Of a stretch of DNA of 64,000 nucleotides, positions 25,892 through 35,773 are shown piece after piece. The stretch is from the NCBI GenBank assembly GCA_019429405.1, contig JAHYIZ010000005.1, positions 1 through 64,000 on the forward strand, in the 5' to 3' direction. How positions within the stretch are numbered: position 1 is the stretch's first letter; each line of letters opens with the position of its first letter. The notes under the pieces were generated by a model. That model did no database searches. It was given only the letters and a program-made list of their open reading frames with translations, and was not told the DNA's origin. The translations under genes and the position numbers were made by a program. The DNA comes from Paracoccaceae bacterium (lineage in GTDB: Bacteria; Pseudomonadota; Alphaproteobacteria; Rhodobacterales; Rhodobacteraceae).

Positions 25892-27928
25892 TCAGCGCAG
25901 GGTGATTTCGGCGCGGGCAGCGTTGCCTTTGGCGTCGATCACGCTGAGCGTGACGAGGCCGGGGCCGGGCATTGGCAGTGTGGTTTCACGGGTGCGGATC
26001 GCCAGCGCCACGGGCGCGCCATTGGCAAGCCATGTGAAGGGCGCGGTGCCGCCAAGGATCTTGACCGCGAGCGCGCCGCCCGGTGCCTCGACGAGCGCGC
26101 CATCCGGCGGAAACACCAGATCGGGCGCCTCGGGGTTGGTGGTGGCGAAGGCCGCGTCGCGCGGGCGGAAACGTTGCAGCGGCTGCGGCAGGCGCTCGGT
26201 GGGCAGCAAGAGCGTGGCAGGGGGCGGTGGCGGCAGCGGGTCGGGCGCGGCCTTGGCGCGACCGATCAGCTCGAACAGGATCGGCGCGGCCAGATCGCCG
26301 CCAAATGCACCCGGCACCGGGGTGCCATCGGCGCGGCCCAGCCAGACGCCCGCCACGTGGCGCCCGTCAAAGCCCAGCGCCAGCGCATCGCGGTGGCCGT
26401 AGCTGGTGCCGGTTTTGTAGGCGATCCGGCCGGGTGCGGCGCCTGCGGGGGGTGCGAGGCCGGCAAGAATGTCGGCCACCTGCCACCCTGCCACGGGGCC
26501 GAACAGCGGCTGTGCCAACGCATGCCCTTGCCCTGGCTGTGGCGAGAGCGTGATCGGTGCGCCAAGCCGTGCGAGCGCGGCGTAGGCCTGCACCAGCCCT
26601 TCGAGGCTTAGGCCCACCCCGCCCAATGCCACCGCCAGACCCGGCCTGCCATCAACCACAGCCACCACCCCGGCGCGCTTCAGCGTGGCCAGCAGCCGCG
26701 CGGGGCCAATGGCTTCGGTCAGGCTGACCGCCGGGATGTTAAGCGAAGCTTGCAAGGCGGCGCGCACGGTCACGGTGCCGCGAAACTGGCGGTCGAAGTT
26801 TTGCGGACGCCATGCGCCGAAGGCGGTGGGGCGGTCTTCGATCAGCGTTTCGGGGTGGGCGAGGCCGTCATCGAAGGCCAGCGCATAGACAAAGGGTTTG
26901 AGCGTCGAGCCGGGCGAGCGCAGCGCCGTGGTCATGTCGACAAAGCCGGCGCGGGTATCGTTGCTCCACTCGGCGGCACCGACATGTGCGAGGATTTCGC
27001 CACTTTGGTGGTCGGCCAGGATCAGAGCGGCGGTCAGCCTCCCCTCTTGCCCGGCGACGGCGCGCAGCGCCAGCGCCTCGGCGGCGCGTTGCAGGCTGGC
27101 GTCAATGGTCGTGGCGATGCGGGTGGCCTCGGGTTGGGCGCGGTGCAGCCTTTCGGTCAGGTGCGGGGCGAGTGCGGGAAAGGCGCGGCGGGTGGTGGGG
27201 ATGGGTTCGCGCACGGCGGCGGCGACCTCATCAGCGTCAAGCGCACCTTGTGCCGCCGCGCGCGCCAGCACGCGGGCGCGTGCGGCCTCGGCGGCGGCGG
27301 GCGCGCGGTCGGGGCGGCGCAGTTCGGGTGATTGCGGCAACGCGATCAGCAGCGCCGCCTCGGCCGGGGTCAGGCGGCGCGGTTCCTTGCCGAACCAGGC
27401 GAGGGAGGCCGCGCGGATGCCCTCAAGGTTGCCGCCATAGGGCGCGAGCCGCAGATAAAGGTCGAGGATTTCGACCTTGTTCAACCGCGCTTCCAGCGCC
27501 AGTGCCACCCGGACCTGCCGCAGCTTGCCCGAAAGGGTGCCGGTCGGCCCCTCCTCCAAGAGCCGCGCCACCTGCATGGTCAGCGTCGAGGCGCCCGAGA
27601 CGATGCGCCGGTGCCAGAGGGTCTGCGCCACGGCGCGGGCAGCGGCACGCAGATCGACCCCGGAATGGGCGTAGAACCGGCGGTCCTCGTAGGCCAGCAG
27701 CATGGCGACAAAGCGTTCATCAACCGGCCCCGGCGTCAGCCGCCAGCGGCCATCGGATACCTGAAACGCGCGCAGCAGGGTGCCGTCGCGCGCGAGCACT
27801 TCGGCGCCGACGGCTACGGAAAGCGGGGGCAGACCGGTGCGGGCTACCCAGTCACGGCCCGCATCCAAGGCGGCGGTGGCGGCCCAGAGTGCCGCCACCA
27901 GCCAGATGAGCCTCGCGCCCGCGCGCAC
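25892..27928 (-). CDS. pbpC: penicillin-binding protein 1C (bifunctional transglycosylase/transpeptidase)
   Basis: Class A penicillin-binding protein of 678 residues at the inner membrane. An N-terminal anchor (about 7-22) is followed by a GT51 domain with EDRRFYAHSGVD and TLTMQVARLLE, then a transpeptidase domain with SPGSTLKPFVY (SxxK), SLN and KTGTSYG. Residues about 590-678 are the BiPBP_C domain found in PbpC. The start is GTG 27928, 4 nt after the stop of the alpha-2-macroglobulin gene. This pairing is the one known in E. coli (yfhM-pbpC). Confidence 0.96.
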   Translation of the reverse strand: MRAGARLIWLVAALWAATAALDAGRDWVARTGLPPLSVAVGAEVLARDGTLLRAFQVSDGRWRLTPGPVDERFVAMLLAYEDRRFYAHSGVDLRAAARAVAQTLWHRRIVSGASTLTMQVARLLEEGPTGTLSGKLRQVRVALALEARLNKVEILDLYLRLAPYGGNLEGIRAASLAWFGKEPRRLTPAEAALLIALPQSPELRRPDRAPAAAEAARARVLARAAAQGALDADEVAAAVREPIPTTRRAFPALAPHLTERLHRAQPEATRIATTIDASLQRAAEALALRAVAGQEGRLTAALILADHQSGEILAHVGAAEWSNDTRAGFVDMTTALRSPGSTLKPFVYALAFDDGLAHPETLIEDRPTAFGAWRPQNFDRQFRGTVTVRAALQASLNIPAVSLTEAIGPARLLATLKRAGVVAVVDGRPGLAVALGGVGLSLEGLVQAYAALARLGAPITLSPQPGQGHALAQPLFGPVAGWQVADILAGLAPPAGAAPGRIAYKTGTSYGHRDALALGFDGRHVAGVWLGRADGTPVPGAFGGDLAAPILFELIGRAKAAPDPLPPPPPATLLLPTERLPQPLQRFRPRDAAFATTNPEAPDLVFPPDGALVEAPGGALAVKILGGTAPFTWLANGAPVALAIRTRETTLPMPGPGLVTLSVIDAKGNAARAEITLR

Positions 27929-27932
27929 CGGC

Positions 27933-30900
27933 CTAGTTGACCGTTACCTGCCCGGCTTCGGTCTGGGCGCGCTGGTCGGGGCGATACATATCTTCCACGC
28001 TGGCCGCCGGATGGTGGAAGCTACCGGGGCTGATGGCGCGCACGATATAGGCCAGGCGGAACATGTCATTGCCATACCAGTCGATTGCCGCAAGAAAGCG
28101 GTCTTGGCGGAACTCGGTCATCGACGTTCCGCCCTCGACGTCCAGCCAGTCGAGCGCCGCAAGGTCGCCCGCGCGCAAAAGGTTCGGGTTGTCGATCTCG
28201 AACCCGGCAGGCAGCGGGTCATTGACCATCAGCCGCGCGGCGCTGTCGCGTGCGTGCGGGATGATTTCGAGCACCGTTACTAGCCGCGTGCCCTGAGCCA
28301 CGGCCTCGGGCGAGACCGCCTCGCCATCCAGCGTGTAGTAACTGCGGGTGATGGTGTAGCCCTTGCCAGCGGCGGGTTCAGGCACCTCGGGCACGCCGAA
28401 AACGGTCAGCGTCAACGTTTCGGGGCGCGGCGAGCCGTTGCCGATGCTGGCGGGGCTGAACCCTGGCCCGTCATCAAGCACGCGCACCAGCGGCCCGGTG
28501 AAGGGCGCGCCGTTAAGTGTAAAGCCCTCGGCGCCGGGGCGGTCGATCAACGCATGGGTGGCCAGCAGCGCCCATGTCGCCTCTTGTGTCGAAAGCCGCT
28601 GGCCCAGCAGCCGGCTGGCAAGCGATTGCCCGGCGCTGTCGGCGGCGATGGCGTTTGACCCCGCCTCGACCGCGAGCGCCAGCACCGCCGCCTGATCGCG
28701 CAGGCGGGTACCATAATCGGCACGCCAAAGCGCGGTTTCGGGTGAGCGGTCGGCCATCAGCCTTGCGGCGCGGGCAAACATCGCGTCGGCGCGTGTCTGT
28801 TCGCCGTACGAGGCAAGTGCTGCGCCCAGTTGCGCGGCGGCAAGCGGGGTGGCGAAATCATCGCGCTTCACATCGGCGTAGTAGCGCAGATCGCCCACCG
28901 GCACCGCGCCTTCACGCGCCAGAACCATCAGCGCATAGGCGACATCGACCCCGCCGCCATTCGACGAGGCGTCGAATTCTGGCGCGTAGTTGACCTGATT
29001 GCGCAGATTATCAAGCGCGTTGCGGAAGGCGTTTGCGGGCACTGCATGGCCCTGCGTTTGTGCCCGGCTGAGGAAGTCGGTCACATAGGCATCAAGCCAC
29101 AGATCGCCGCTGTCAGGTTGCCAGAGGCCAAAGGCGCCGCTGGCATCCTGATTGGTCAATACCCCGGCGATGGCACTGCTGATGCGGGCGGCAACATCTT
29201 CTTGCCCGGCCAGCCCCATCGCGGTGGCGACATCGTTGAAATACAAAAGCGGCAGCGCTCGTGAGGTGATCTGCTCGGTGCAGCCGTAGGGGTAGGCGTT
29301 GAGCGAGGCCAGAAGCCCCGCCGTATCGAACCGCGCCAGCGGCCCGACAGCAAGCGTGGCGCGCCCGGTGCCGGGCACGAGGCCGTCAAACACATTGGCA
29401 TCAAGCGTGAAGCTTTTGCCTGCCGCCAGCTCAAAGCGCGACTGGCGCGATACTGCGGGGTCAAGCCGCTGCACGGGAATGCTGAGTACCTTTTCGAGCA
29501 CCTTGCCATCGGGCGTCGTCAGCGCGATGCGCAGGCTTTGCACGCCTTCTACCTCGCCCGCCGTCACCGGCACACTGATCGTGGTGGAGCGGCGCGGGGC
29601 AAGGTTGATCTCGGCTGGAGATTTGCCAAGCCGCAGACCGGTGGCAGAGACCGCAAGCGGCATCTTGCCAGCCGGACCGGTGGCATGGGTGATTTCCAGC
29701 AGCAGCCGCGACTGGTCGCCCGGCGCCATGAAACGCGGCACCGTGGCCGTGACCACCACGGGGTCACGCACCAGAACATCGGTATTCGCCTGGCCCACGC
29801 CCGAGGTTGACCATACCACCGCCATCAGCCGCACGGTGCCGTTGAACGCGGGCATCGCAAAATCGATGCGCACATAGCCATCAGGGCCGACGGTCAGCGG
29901 GCCGCTGAAATAGGCGACCAGTTCTTCGGTCGGCGGCGGTGCCTGCATTTTCAGCCCGGCGTTCGCATCGCCGCCCGAACGCAGTATGCCAAGGGTTCCG
30001 GCGCGCCCGTCGATCAGGCGGCCATAGAGGTCGCGCAGGCCCACGCCAAGGCGGCGCTGGCCAAAGTAATGCGCAGCGGGGTCGGGCGACCTGAACCCGG
30101 TCAGGTTCAGAATGCCCAGATCAACTGCGGCGATGGTGGCGTAGGCGGTCTCGCCCGCAGCCACGCCATCGACCCTTAGCGCCACGGGCAACGGCGCGCG
30201 CGGGTCGGAACTGTCGGGCACTTCAAACGTGACGCCAAGGTGGCGCGCGCCGGGGTCAACAGCGGCATGGACAAGGCCAAGGGCGCGGTTGGGCGCGCGG
30301 TCGGCGGCGGTGGTTGCCAGCGGGCGCAGCACCGAGGCGGTGACATAGGCACCCGCGCCCCATTCATCGGTCACCGGCAGATCGATCACGTTTTCGCCTG
30401 CGGTCACGGCCACGGTTTGCAGCGAAATCAGGTGGTTGGAAAGCACCGAAACCACCGCAACACCATCGGTTTGCGGCACGATGCGCAGCCGCGCGGTATC
30501 GCCCGAACGGTAGCTGGCGGCATCGAGCGAAACTGCCAGACGGTCGGGGCTTTCCAGCGCCCCGGCGGCGGCATACCAGCCCGCGTCAAAGCCCATCGAG
30601 GCGGCGGTGTAGGCGCCGCTGGCGGATTCGACCTTCAGTTCGTAGTGGCCCCAATCAACCTGCGCACCAATGTCCTGCGCGCCTGCGGCGGTCAGCGCAA
30701 GCTCGCCCTCGGCCACGCGGGTGCGGTGGGTGACAGGTTCCCAGTTCCAGGTGCCCGAAATCGCATACCATTGGTAGCGGGTTTCGACGCGGTTCAACGC
30801 CCAGTGCACGGGCATCGCGGTGGCGGCGCCATCTGGCCCGAGCGCGACGATCTGGAACCGCGCCTCTGCGCCTTCGGCCACGGCATCATCCGCAAACATC

Positions 30901-33389
30901 GGCTTGATTCCAAGGAACGGCCGCGCGGGCAGCACGGTGCGGCTGATCTGCCGTTCGACCGGGCGGCCCGAGCCTTCGTAGGCGCGCAGGGTGAACGTTG
31001 CCTCAAGCGGGGCCATCAGGTCTTCGGCGGGTTCGGACAAGACCGGGTAAAAGGTCGCCCGGCCCTCGGTATCGGTGCTGGCGGCACCGAGAAAATCGTA
31101 GGAAGTCGTGAAGGCGGCATCGTGCTGCCCGAAGCGGAAGCCGGGGAAGCCCGCAAGCCCCTCGGCGCGGGCCAGCCGCAAATCGCCATCAAGATTGAGG
31201 CCCGCACCCGGAGCGCCGAACAGATAGCGCGCGGCGACGCCAAGCTCGGTTTCCATGCCCAGTGCCAGTGCGCCGTCGGGCAAGCTGAGGTCAAAGTCGA
31301 TACGTTCTGGCAAAAAGTCTTCGACCAGCACGCGTTGCGAGGCGAGCGGCGGCGCGTTGACATCGGCGAACACGTCCAGCCGCCATGTGCCGCGCGGGGC
31401 AGCGGCGGCGATGGGGAAGGCCACCACATGCCCGCCCGCGCCCAGATCGGGGGCAAGGGTGCGCGCGTATTCCACCCCGTCGGGTCGCATCAGCACCGCC
31501 ACCAGCGGCAGGCCGGGCAGCGCCCGCGTGGCGGCATCGCGCGCCAGCATCGTGGCGTTGACGGTTTCACCCGCACGGTAGGCGCCACGGTCGGTGGTCA
31601 GGAACACGTCGATCGGCGGCGCAGGTGGCAGGCCCTCGACGCCACGGTCGGAAAGGTCAAACTCGGCATCGGTCAGCGACAACAAGGCCATGTCATCGCC
31701 CATGGCCACAGTGACCAGCGCGGGCGCTGAAGACCCCTTGCCCCCGGTAAGCCCGGCGGCGAAATGGGCATAGCCATGCGCGTCGGTGCTGGCGGTGCCA
31801 AGCACGGTATTGGCTTTTGAGATCAGTTGCACCGCAACACCTTCGCGCGCCCCCGCATCGGAAAGCCCGCGCACCACCACATGCAGCCCGTCGGTGCCTG
31901 CCAGCGTGGAAAGCCCGAGATCTGAGATCACGAACCATTGCGTCGCGGGAGGCGTATCATAAAGATCGGCGCCCGGAATGGCGGCTTGCAGCGCGTAGAT
32001 GCCGGGGCCAAGCGGGCCGGTGATTTCCTGCACCGGCAAGCGAGTTGTGACATCGCGGTTGGTCAGCGATGCGACCTCGGCGGTGCCTTGCCAGACCGTT
32101 TCGGCCATCGTTTCGCCAAACCAGTCGAGCGACCAGTAATCCAGCGAGCGGGCGAAATAGTCATCGCGCATCGCGGCCACGAGGTTGCGGTCAGAGACGC
32201 GCAGCAAGGTCAGGTCCAGTGCCTCGGTGTTGACCGTGACCACCGGCAGGCCGGCATCTGCGGCGCGCGGCAGCACATAGGCGCGGCCATCGAAGCGCAC
32301 GGCAGGCGCGCGGTCGCGCACATAGGCGGTTACGGTCACGTCAGAGGCCAGCACCTCGCCGGTGGCGGCGGGCAGACCGGCGCTGAAGGTCAGCGCATAG
32401 CGACCGCCGTGCTCGACCCCGTCGATGCAGATCTGGCTTGCTTCGGCCTCGACCGATAATCCGGTCTGCGGCAGTCGCACGAAGCTTGCATAATCCACCC
32501 CTGCGCGCACCAGATCATCGCTGAAGGTCACGCAGATACGGGGGGCGGCGCTGTCGGCCTCAACACGGTGCTCGGCGATGCGGAAGCCATATTTCGCCGC
32601 AGCATCATCCAGCGCGGCGGTGATATCTTCGCGCCGCGAAATCGACGTGGCCAGCCGCAGCGCGGGCACCATGTCGCGGCCACGGCCAACGCGTTCAAGC
32701 GCTTGGGCCAACACCAGCAACGCCTCGGCACGCACCCCGGCAGAGCCGGTGCGCAAATAGCCGTTGATCGCGGCGCGCATCGCGCGCGCGCCCTGCGCCC
32801 TTTTGTCGCTGTCGTTGCCGCCCATGGCAAGAAGCAGACGCGCATATTCCAGCCAGTGGTCGGGGGCGTCGGTCAGGTTCAACACCGCGCCCTGCAAGCG
32901 CATCGCAAGCGCCAGATCGCCGGACCGGCGCGCATCGGCCACGCCGTCAAGCAATTGCTTGTCGGTCCAGTCGTTGGTCAGATGCGTTTGCGCCAGTGTC
33001 GAGGCCTGATCATAGGCCGCGGCAAAGTCGCCCGCGCCCAGAAACGCCAGCTCGCCCGCGCGCCCGATGGCGCGGTTGGCAACGCCCGCCCCCGCAAGGC
33101 GCACGCGCGCCGAATAGGCGCCCTGATAGGGCGACTCGCGGGTTACCGCCGATTTTGGAAAGCACGAGCCGTTGCGGGTGTTGAAGGTCAGGGCAGTGCA
33201 GGCGGAATTGCTGATGCACGCAATTGCGCAAGCTTCCAGCGTGGTGTCGAAGATCTGGGCAAGGTCGGTTCCCACCAGATCGAGGTTCTCGCTCATCACC
33301 AGGCGACGGGCCGGGACCAGGGGGTTTTCCTGCGCGAAGACGGGCATGGCAATGGCGCTGAGAAGGGCGGCGGTCAGCAGGGCGCGCAT
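27933..33389 (-). CDS. bacterial alpha-2-macroglobulin with N-terminal PAN/apple-like domain and thioester
   Basis: Large periplasmic protease-trap protein of 1818 residues. A signal peptide ends at PVFAQ (residue 20). Residues about 30-90 contain six cysteines in a PAN/apple-like pattern (EACAIACISNSACTALTF). A helical part and the MG domains follow, with the bait region probably near residues 900-1000. The thioester motif CTEQ is intact with Cys1370 in YPYGCTEQITSRALPLLYF. No lipobox is seen, so it appears soluble or held by another means. AAGGAG stands 7 nt before ATG 33389. It is co-transcribed with pbpC, consistent with guarding the envelope while PbpC repairs peptidoglycan. Confidence 0.95.
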   Translation of the reverse strand: MRALLTAALLSAIAMPVFAQENPLVPARRLVMSENLDLVGTDLAQIFDTTLEACAIACISNSACTALTFNTRNGSCFPKSAVTRESPYQGAYSARVRLAGAGVANRAIGRAGELAFLGAGDFAAAYDQASTLAQTHLTNDWTDKQLLDGVADARRSGDLALAMRLQGAVLNLTDAPDHWLEYARLLLAMGGNDSDKRAQGARAMRAAINGYLRTGSAGVRAEALLVLAQALERVGRGRDMVPALRLATSISRREDITAALDDAAAKYGFRIAEHRVEADSAAPRICVTFSDDLVRAGVDYASFVRLPQTGLSVEAEASQICIDGVEHGGRYALTFSAGLPAATGEVLASDVTVTAYVRDRAPAVRFDGRAYVLPRAADAGLPVVTVNTEALDLTLLRVSDRNLVAAMRDDYFARSLDYWSLDWFGETMAETVWQGTAEVASLTNRDVTTRLPVQEITGPLGPGIYALQAAIPGADLYDTPPATQWFVISDLGLSTLAGTDGLHVVVRGLSDAGAREGVAVQLISKANTVLGTASTDAHGYAHFAAGLTGGKGSSAPALVTVAMGDDMALLSLTDAEFDLSDRGVEGLPPAPPIDVFLTTDRGAYRAGETVNATMLARDAATRALPGLPLVAVLMRPDGVEYARTLAPDLGAGGHVVAFPIAAAAPRGTWRLDVFADVNAPPLASQRVLVEDFLPERIDFDLSLPDGALALGMETELGVAARYLFGAPGAGLNLDGDLRLARAEGLAGFPGFRFGQHDAAFTTSYDFLGAASTDTEGRATFYPVLSEPAEDLMAPLEATFTLRAYEGSGRPVERQISRTVLPARPFLGIKPMFADDAVAEGAEARFQIVALGPDGAATAMPVHWALNRVETRYQWYAISGTWNWEPVTHRTRVAEGELALTAAGAQDIGAQVDWGHYELKVESASGAYTAASMGFDAGWYAAAGALESPDRLAVSLDAASYRSGDTARLRIVPQTDGVAVVSVLSNHLISLQTVAVTAGENVIDLPVTDEWGAGAYVTASVLRPLATTAADRAPNRALGLVHAAVDPGARHLGVTFEVPDSSDPRAPLPVALRVDGVAAGETAYATIAAVDLGILNLTGFRSPDPAAHYFGQRRLGVGLRDLYGRLIDGRAGTLGILRSGGDANAGLKMQAPPPTEELVAYFSGPLTVGPDGYVRIDFAMPAFNGTVRLMAVVWSTSGVGQANTDVLVRDPVVVTATVPRFMAPGDQSRLLLEITHATGPAGKMPLAVSATGLRLGKSPAEINLAPRRSTTISVPVTAGEVEGVQSLRIALTTPDGKVLEKVLSIPVQRLDPAVSRQSRFELAAGKSFTLDANVFDGLVPGTGRATLAVGPLARFDTAGLLASLNAYPYGCTEQITSRALPLLYFNDVATAMGLAGQEDVAARISSAIAGVLTNQDASGAFGLWQPDSGDLWLDAYVTDFLSRAQTQGHAVPANAFRNALDNLRNQVNYAPEFDASSNGGGVDVAYALMVLAREGAVPVGDLRYYADVKRDDFATPLAAAQLGAALASYGEQTRADAMFARAARLMADRSPETALWRADYGTRLRDQAAVLALAVEAGSNAIAADSAGQSLASRLLGQRLSTQEATWALLATHALIDRPGAEGFTLNGAPFTGPLVRVLDDGPGFSPASIGNGSPRPETLTLTVFGVPEVPEPAAGKGYTITRSYYTLDGEAVSPEAVAQGTRLVTVLEIIPHARDSAARLMVNDPLPAGFEIDNPNLLRAGDLAALDWLDVEGGTSMTEFRQDRFLAAIDWYGNDMFRLAYIVRAISPGSFHHPAASVEDMYRPDQRAQTEAGQVTVN

Positions 33390-33541
33390 GAGAAAACTCC
33401 TTGGTCGATGAATGGCGGGATGGTCTCACTTTCGTCGATTCCAAGCAAGCGCGCCGCCGTTCTTGGCGCGGATTAAGCGCTTGTTCACGCGAACTGTGCA
33501 GGCTTGGCGCGAAACATTCAGGCAACAATGGGCGCCGCAGG

Positions 33542-35749
33542 ATGCAGGTCAGCATTGCCGACAAACTGGCACAGGAACGGCGGGCACGACTGGCTGCCGA
33601 ACGACTGCTGGAACAGAAGAAAACCGAGCTTTTTGCGGCGAACCAGAAGCTCGCGCTGCACGCGCGTTCGCTCTCTGACCAGATCGTGGAACAGCGCCAC
33701 GGGCTGGAGCGCGCCCGCGCTACGGCCGAATCGCTTATGGGGGAAAACCACAAGGTGCGCGGCGATCTGGAACTTGCCAATTCGGCGGTGCAGATTGCGC
33801 AGCGGCGGCTGTGGGAGGCGCTGGAAACCATCCGCGACGGTTTTGCGGTGTTTGACGCGAACCTGCGGCTGGTCGCGGCGAATCGTGCCTATCTGGCGTT
33901 CTTTGAAGGTCAGGTCGCGGTGACGGTGGGGGTCAGCTACGCGGCGGTGCTCAAGCTGGTGGCGCAGCACGGGATGTTTGATCTTGAGGGGCGCGACCCG
34001 CTGGATTGGCACCATGAGATGGTCGCGCGCATTCGCCGCAGCAAGATTGAGCCGAAGGTGCTGCGCCAGGCCAACGGCCGCTATCTGCGGCTGATCGATC
34101 GCTGGGGCGATGACGGCGATCTGGTCTGTCTGGTGCAGGACATCACCAAGACCATGGCGCGCGAAGCCGAGCTTGAAAAAGCGCGCGCCGATGCCGAAGC
34201 GGCGAACCGCGCCAAATCGGCCTTCCTTGCCAATATGAGCCACGAAATTCGCACGCCGATGAATGGCGTTGTGGGCATGGCAGACTTGCTGTGTGAAACC
34301 GCGTTGACCGAAGACCAGCGGCTCTATGCTGAAACCATCAAGTCTTCGGGCGAGGCGCTGCTGACGATCATCAACGAGGTGCTCGACTATTCAAAGATCG
34401 AGGCCGACAAGCTGCGCCTTTACCCCGAAGAATTCGACCTGGAGCGCTGCCTGCATGAGGTGATGCTGCTTCTTGGCCCCTCGGCGCGCGACAAGGGGCT
34501 GAAGTTGCTGGTCGATTACGACATGTTCCTGCCCACGCGCTTCGTGGCCGACCCCGGCAGGATGCGGCAGGTGATGACCAATCTCATTGGCAACGCGGTC
34601 AAGTTTACCCCCGCCGGGCATGTGCTGGCGCGGGTGGTGGGGCTGGACCGGGGCAACGGGCAGTTCGACCTGCATGTGACGGTCGAAGATACCGGTATCG
34701 GCATTGCGACGGACAACATCGAACATGTGTTCGGCGAGTTCAATCAGGTCGAAAGCGCCTCGAACCGCAAGTTCGAGGGCACCGGGCTGGGGCTGGCGAT
34801 CAGCCGGCAACTGGTCGAATTGATGGGCGGCACGGTCTGGGTGGATAGCGAGCTTGGGCACGGGTCGTGCTTCGGTTTCAAGGTGACGCTGCCGGTCGCC
34901 GAGCCGCGCGAGGTGATTGATGGGCCGACGCCGCCGATCACGCTCAGCGCGGCGCTGGTGATCGACGATCTGATGGTGAACCGGGTGATCCTCGAACGCC
35001 AGTTGCAGACTTATGGGCTGGCGGTGACGCTCTGCCGGTCGGGTGCCGAAGCGCTGGCGGCGCTCGATGCGGGCGGGCGGTTCGATGTGGTGCTGACGGA
35101 CCACCAGATGCCCGACATGGACGGGCTTCAGCTGGTGATGCGGCTGCGCGAAAAAGGGCTCGCAACACCGATTCTGCTGCTGACATCGAACCCTGATGTG
35201 GCGGCGATCGGGCCGGTCCGGGGCGAGCTGGCGGGGTTGCTGGAAAAGCCGGTGCTGCGGTCAGACCTGTGCCGGGCCTTGCAAGAGATTTCGCAACCCG
35301 AAGGTGCTGCTGCGGCGGCGGCTACGCCCGAATTGCGGCAGATGCGGGTGCTCGCCGCCGAGGACAACCGCACCAACCAGCTGGTCTTTCGCAAGATGGT
35401 GAAGGATTACGACATCGACCTGACATTCGCCAGCAATGGCCGCGAAGCGGTCGATCTGTGGCAAAGCCTGCACCCCGATCTGGTGTTCATGGATATCTCG
35501 ATGCCCGAAATGGATGGCCGTGAGGCAAGTCGGCAGATCCGCGCCCACGAGTTGGTAAAGGGGCTGCCCCGCACCCCGATCGTGGCGCTGACCGCGCATG
35601 CGATGGAGGGGGATTCGGAGTCGATCCTTGCTGCGGGCATTGACTACTACCTGACCAAGCCGCTGAAAAAGAGCGCCATCGCCGAGAGAATTCGCGCGCA
35701 TTGCCCCGCAGGGGCGCGGTCTGCGGTGCCCGAAGCCGAAATCCCGTAG
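33542..35749 (+). CDS. hybrid sensor histidine kinase with two receiver domains
   Basis: Cytosolic-looking hybrid kinase of 735 residues; no membrane segment is visible. Residues 1-80 are a coiled coil (QERRARLAAERLLEQKKTE). Residues about 85-205 are a PAS-type sensor (LETIRDGFAVFDANLRLVAA). HisKA has the phospho-acceptor His234 in NMSHEIRTPMNG. The HATPase has NLIGNAVKFT, DTGIGI and GTGLGLAIS. Receiver 1 has acidic pair IDD and Asp520 in TDHQMPDMDG; receiver 2 has AEDN and Asp651 in FMDISMPEMDG. No output domain or cognate regulator lies nearby. It is divergent from the alpha-2-macroglobulin gene. The start ATG 33542 has only a weak Shine-Dalgarno. Confidence 0.93.
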   Translation: MQVSIADKLAQERRARLAAERLLEQKKTELFAANQKLALHARSLSDQIVEQRHGLERARATAESLMGENHKVRGDLELANSAVQIAQRRLWEALETIRDGFAVFDANLRLVAANRAYLAFFEGQVAVTVGVSYAAVLKLVAQHGMFDLEGRDPLDWHHEMVARIRRSKIEPKVLRQANGRYLRLIDRWGDDGDLVCLVQDITKTMAREAELEKARADAEAANRAKSAFLANMSHEIRTPMNGVVGMADLLCETALTEDQRLYAETIKSSGEALLTIINEVLDYSKIEADKLRLYPEEFDLERCLHEVMLLLGPSARDKGLKLLVDYDMFLPTRFVADPGRMRQVMTNLIGNAVKFTPAGHVLARVVGLDRGNGQFDLHVTVEDTGIGIATDNIEHVFGEFNQVESASNRKFEGTGLGLAISRQLVELMGGTVWVDSELGHGSCFGFKVTLPVAEPREVIDGPTPPITLSAALVIDDLMVNRVILERQLQTYGLAVTLCRSGAEALAALDAGGRFDVVLTDHQMPDMDGLQLVMRLREKGLATPILLLTSNPDVAAIGPVRGELAGLLEKPVLRSDLCRALQEISQPEGAAAAAATPELRQMRVLAAEDNRTNQLVFRKMVKDYDIDLTFASNGREAVDLWQSLHPDLVFMDISMPEMDGREASRQIRAHELVKGLPRTPIVALTAHAMEGDSESILAAGIDYYLTKPLKKSAIAERIRAHCPAGARSAVPEAEIP

Positions 35750-35773
35750 CGGCGGGCGCCGAAAGGCCGCGCT

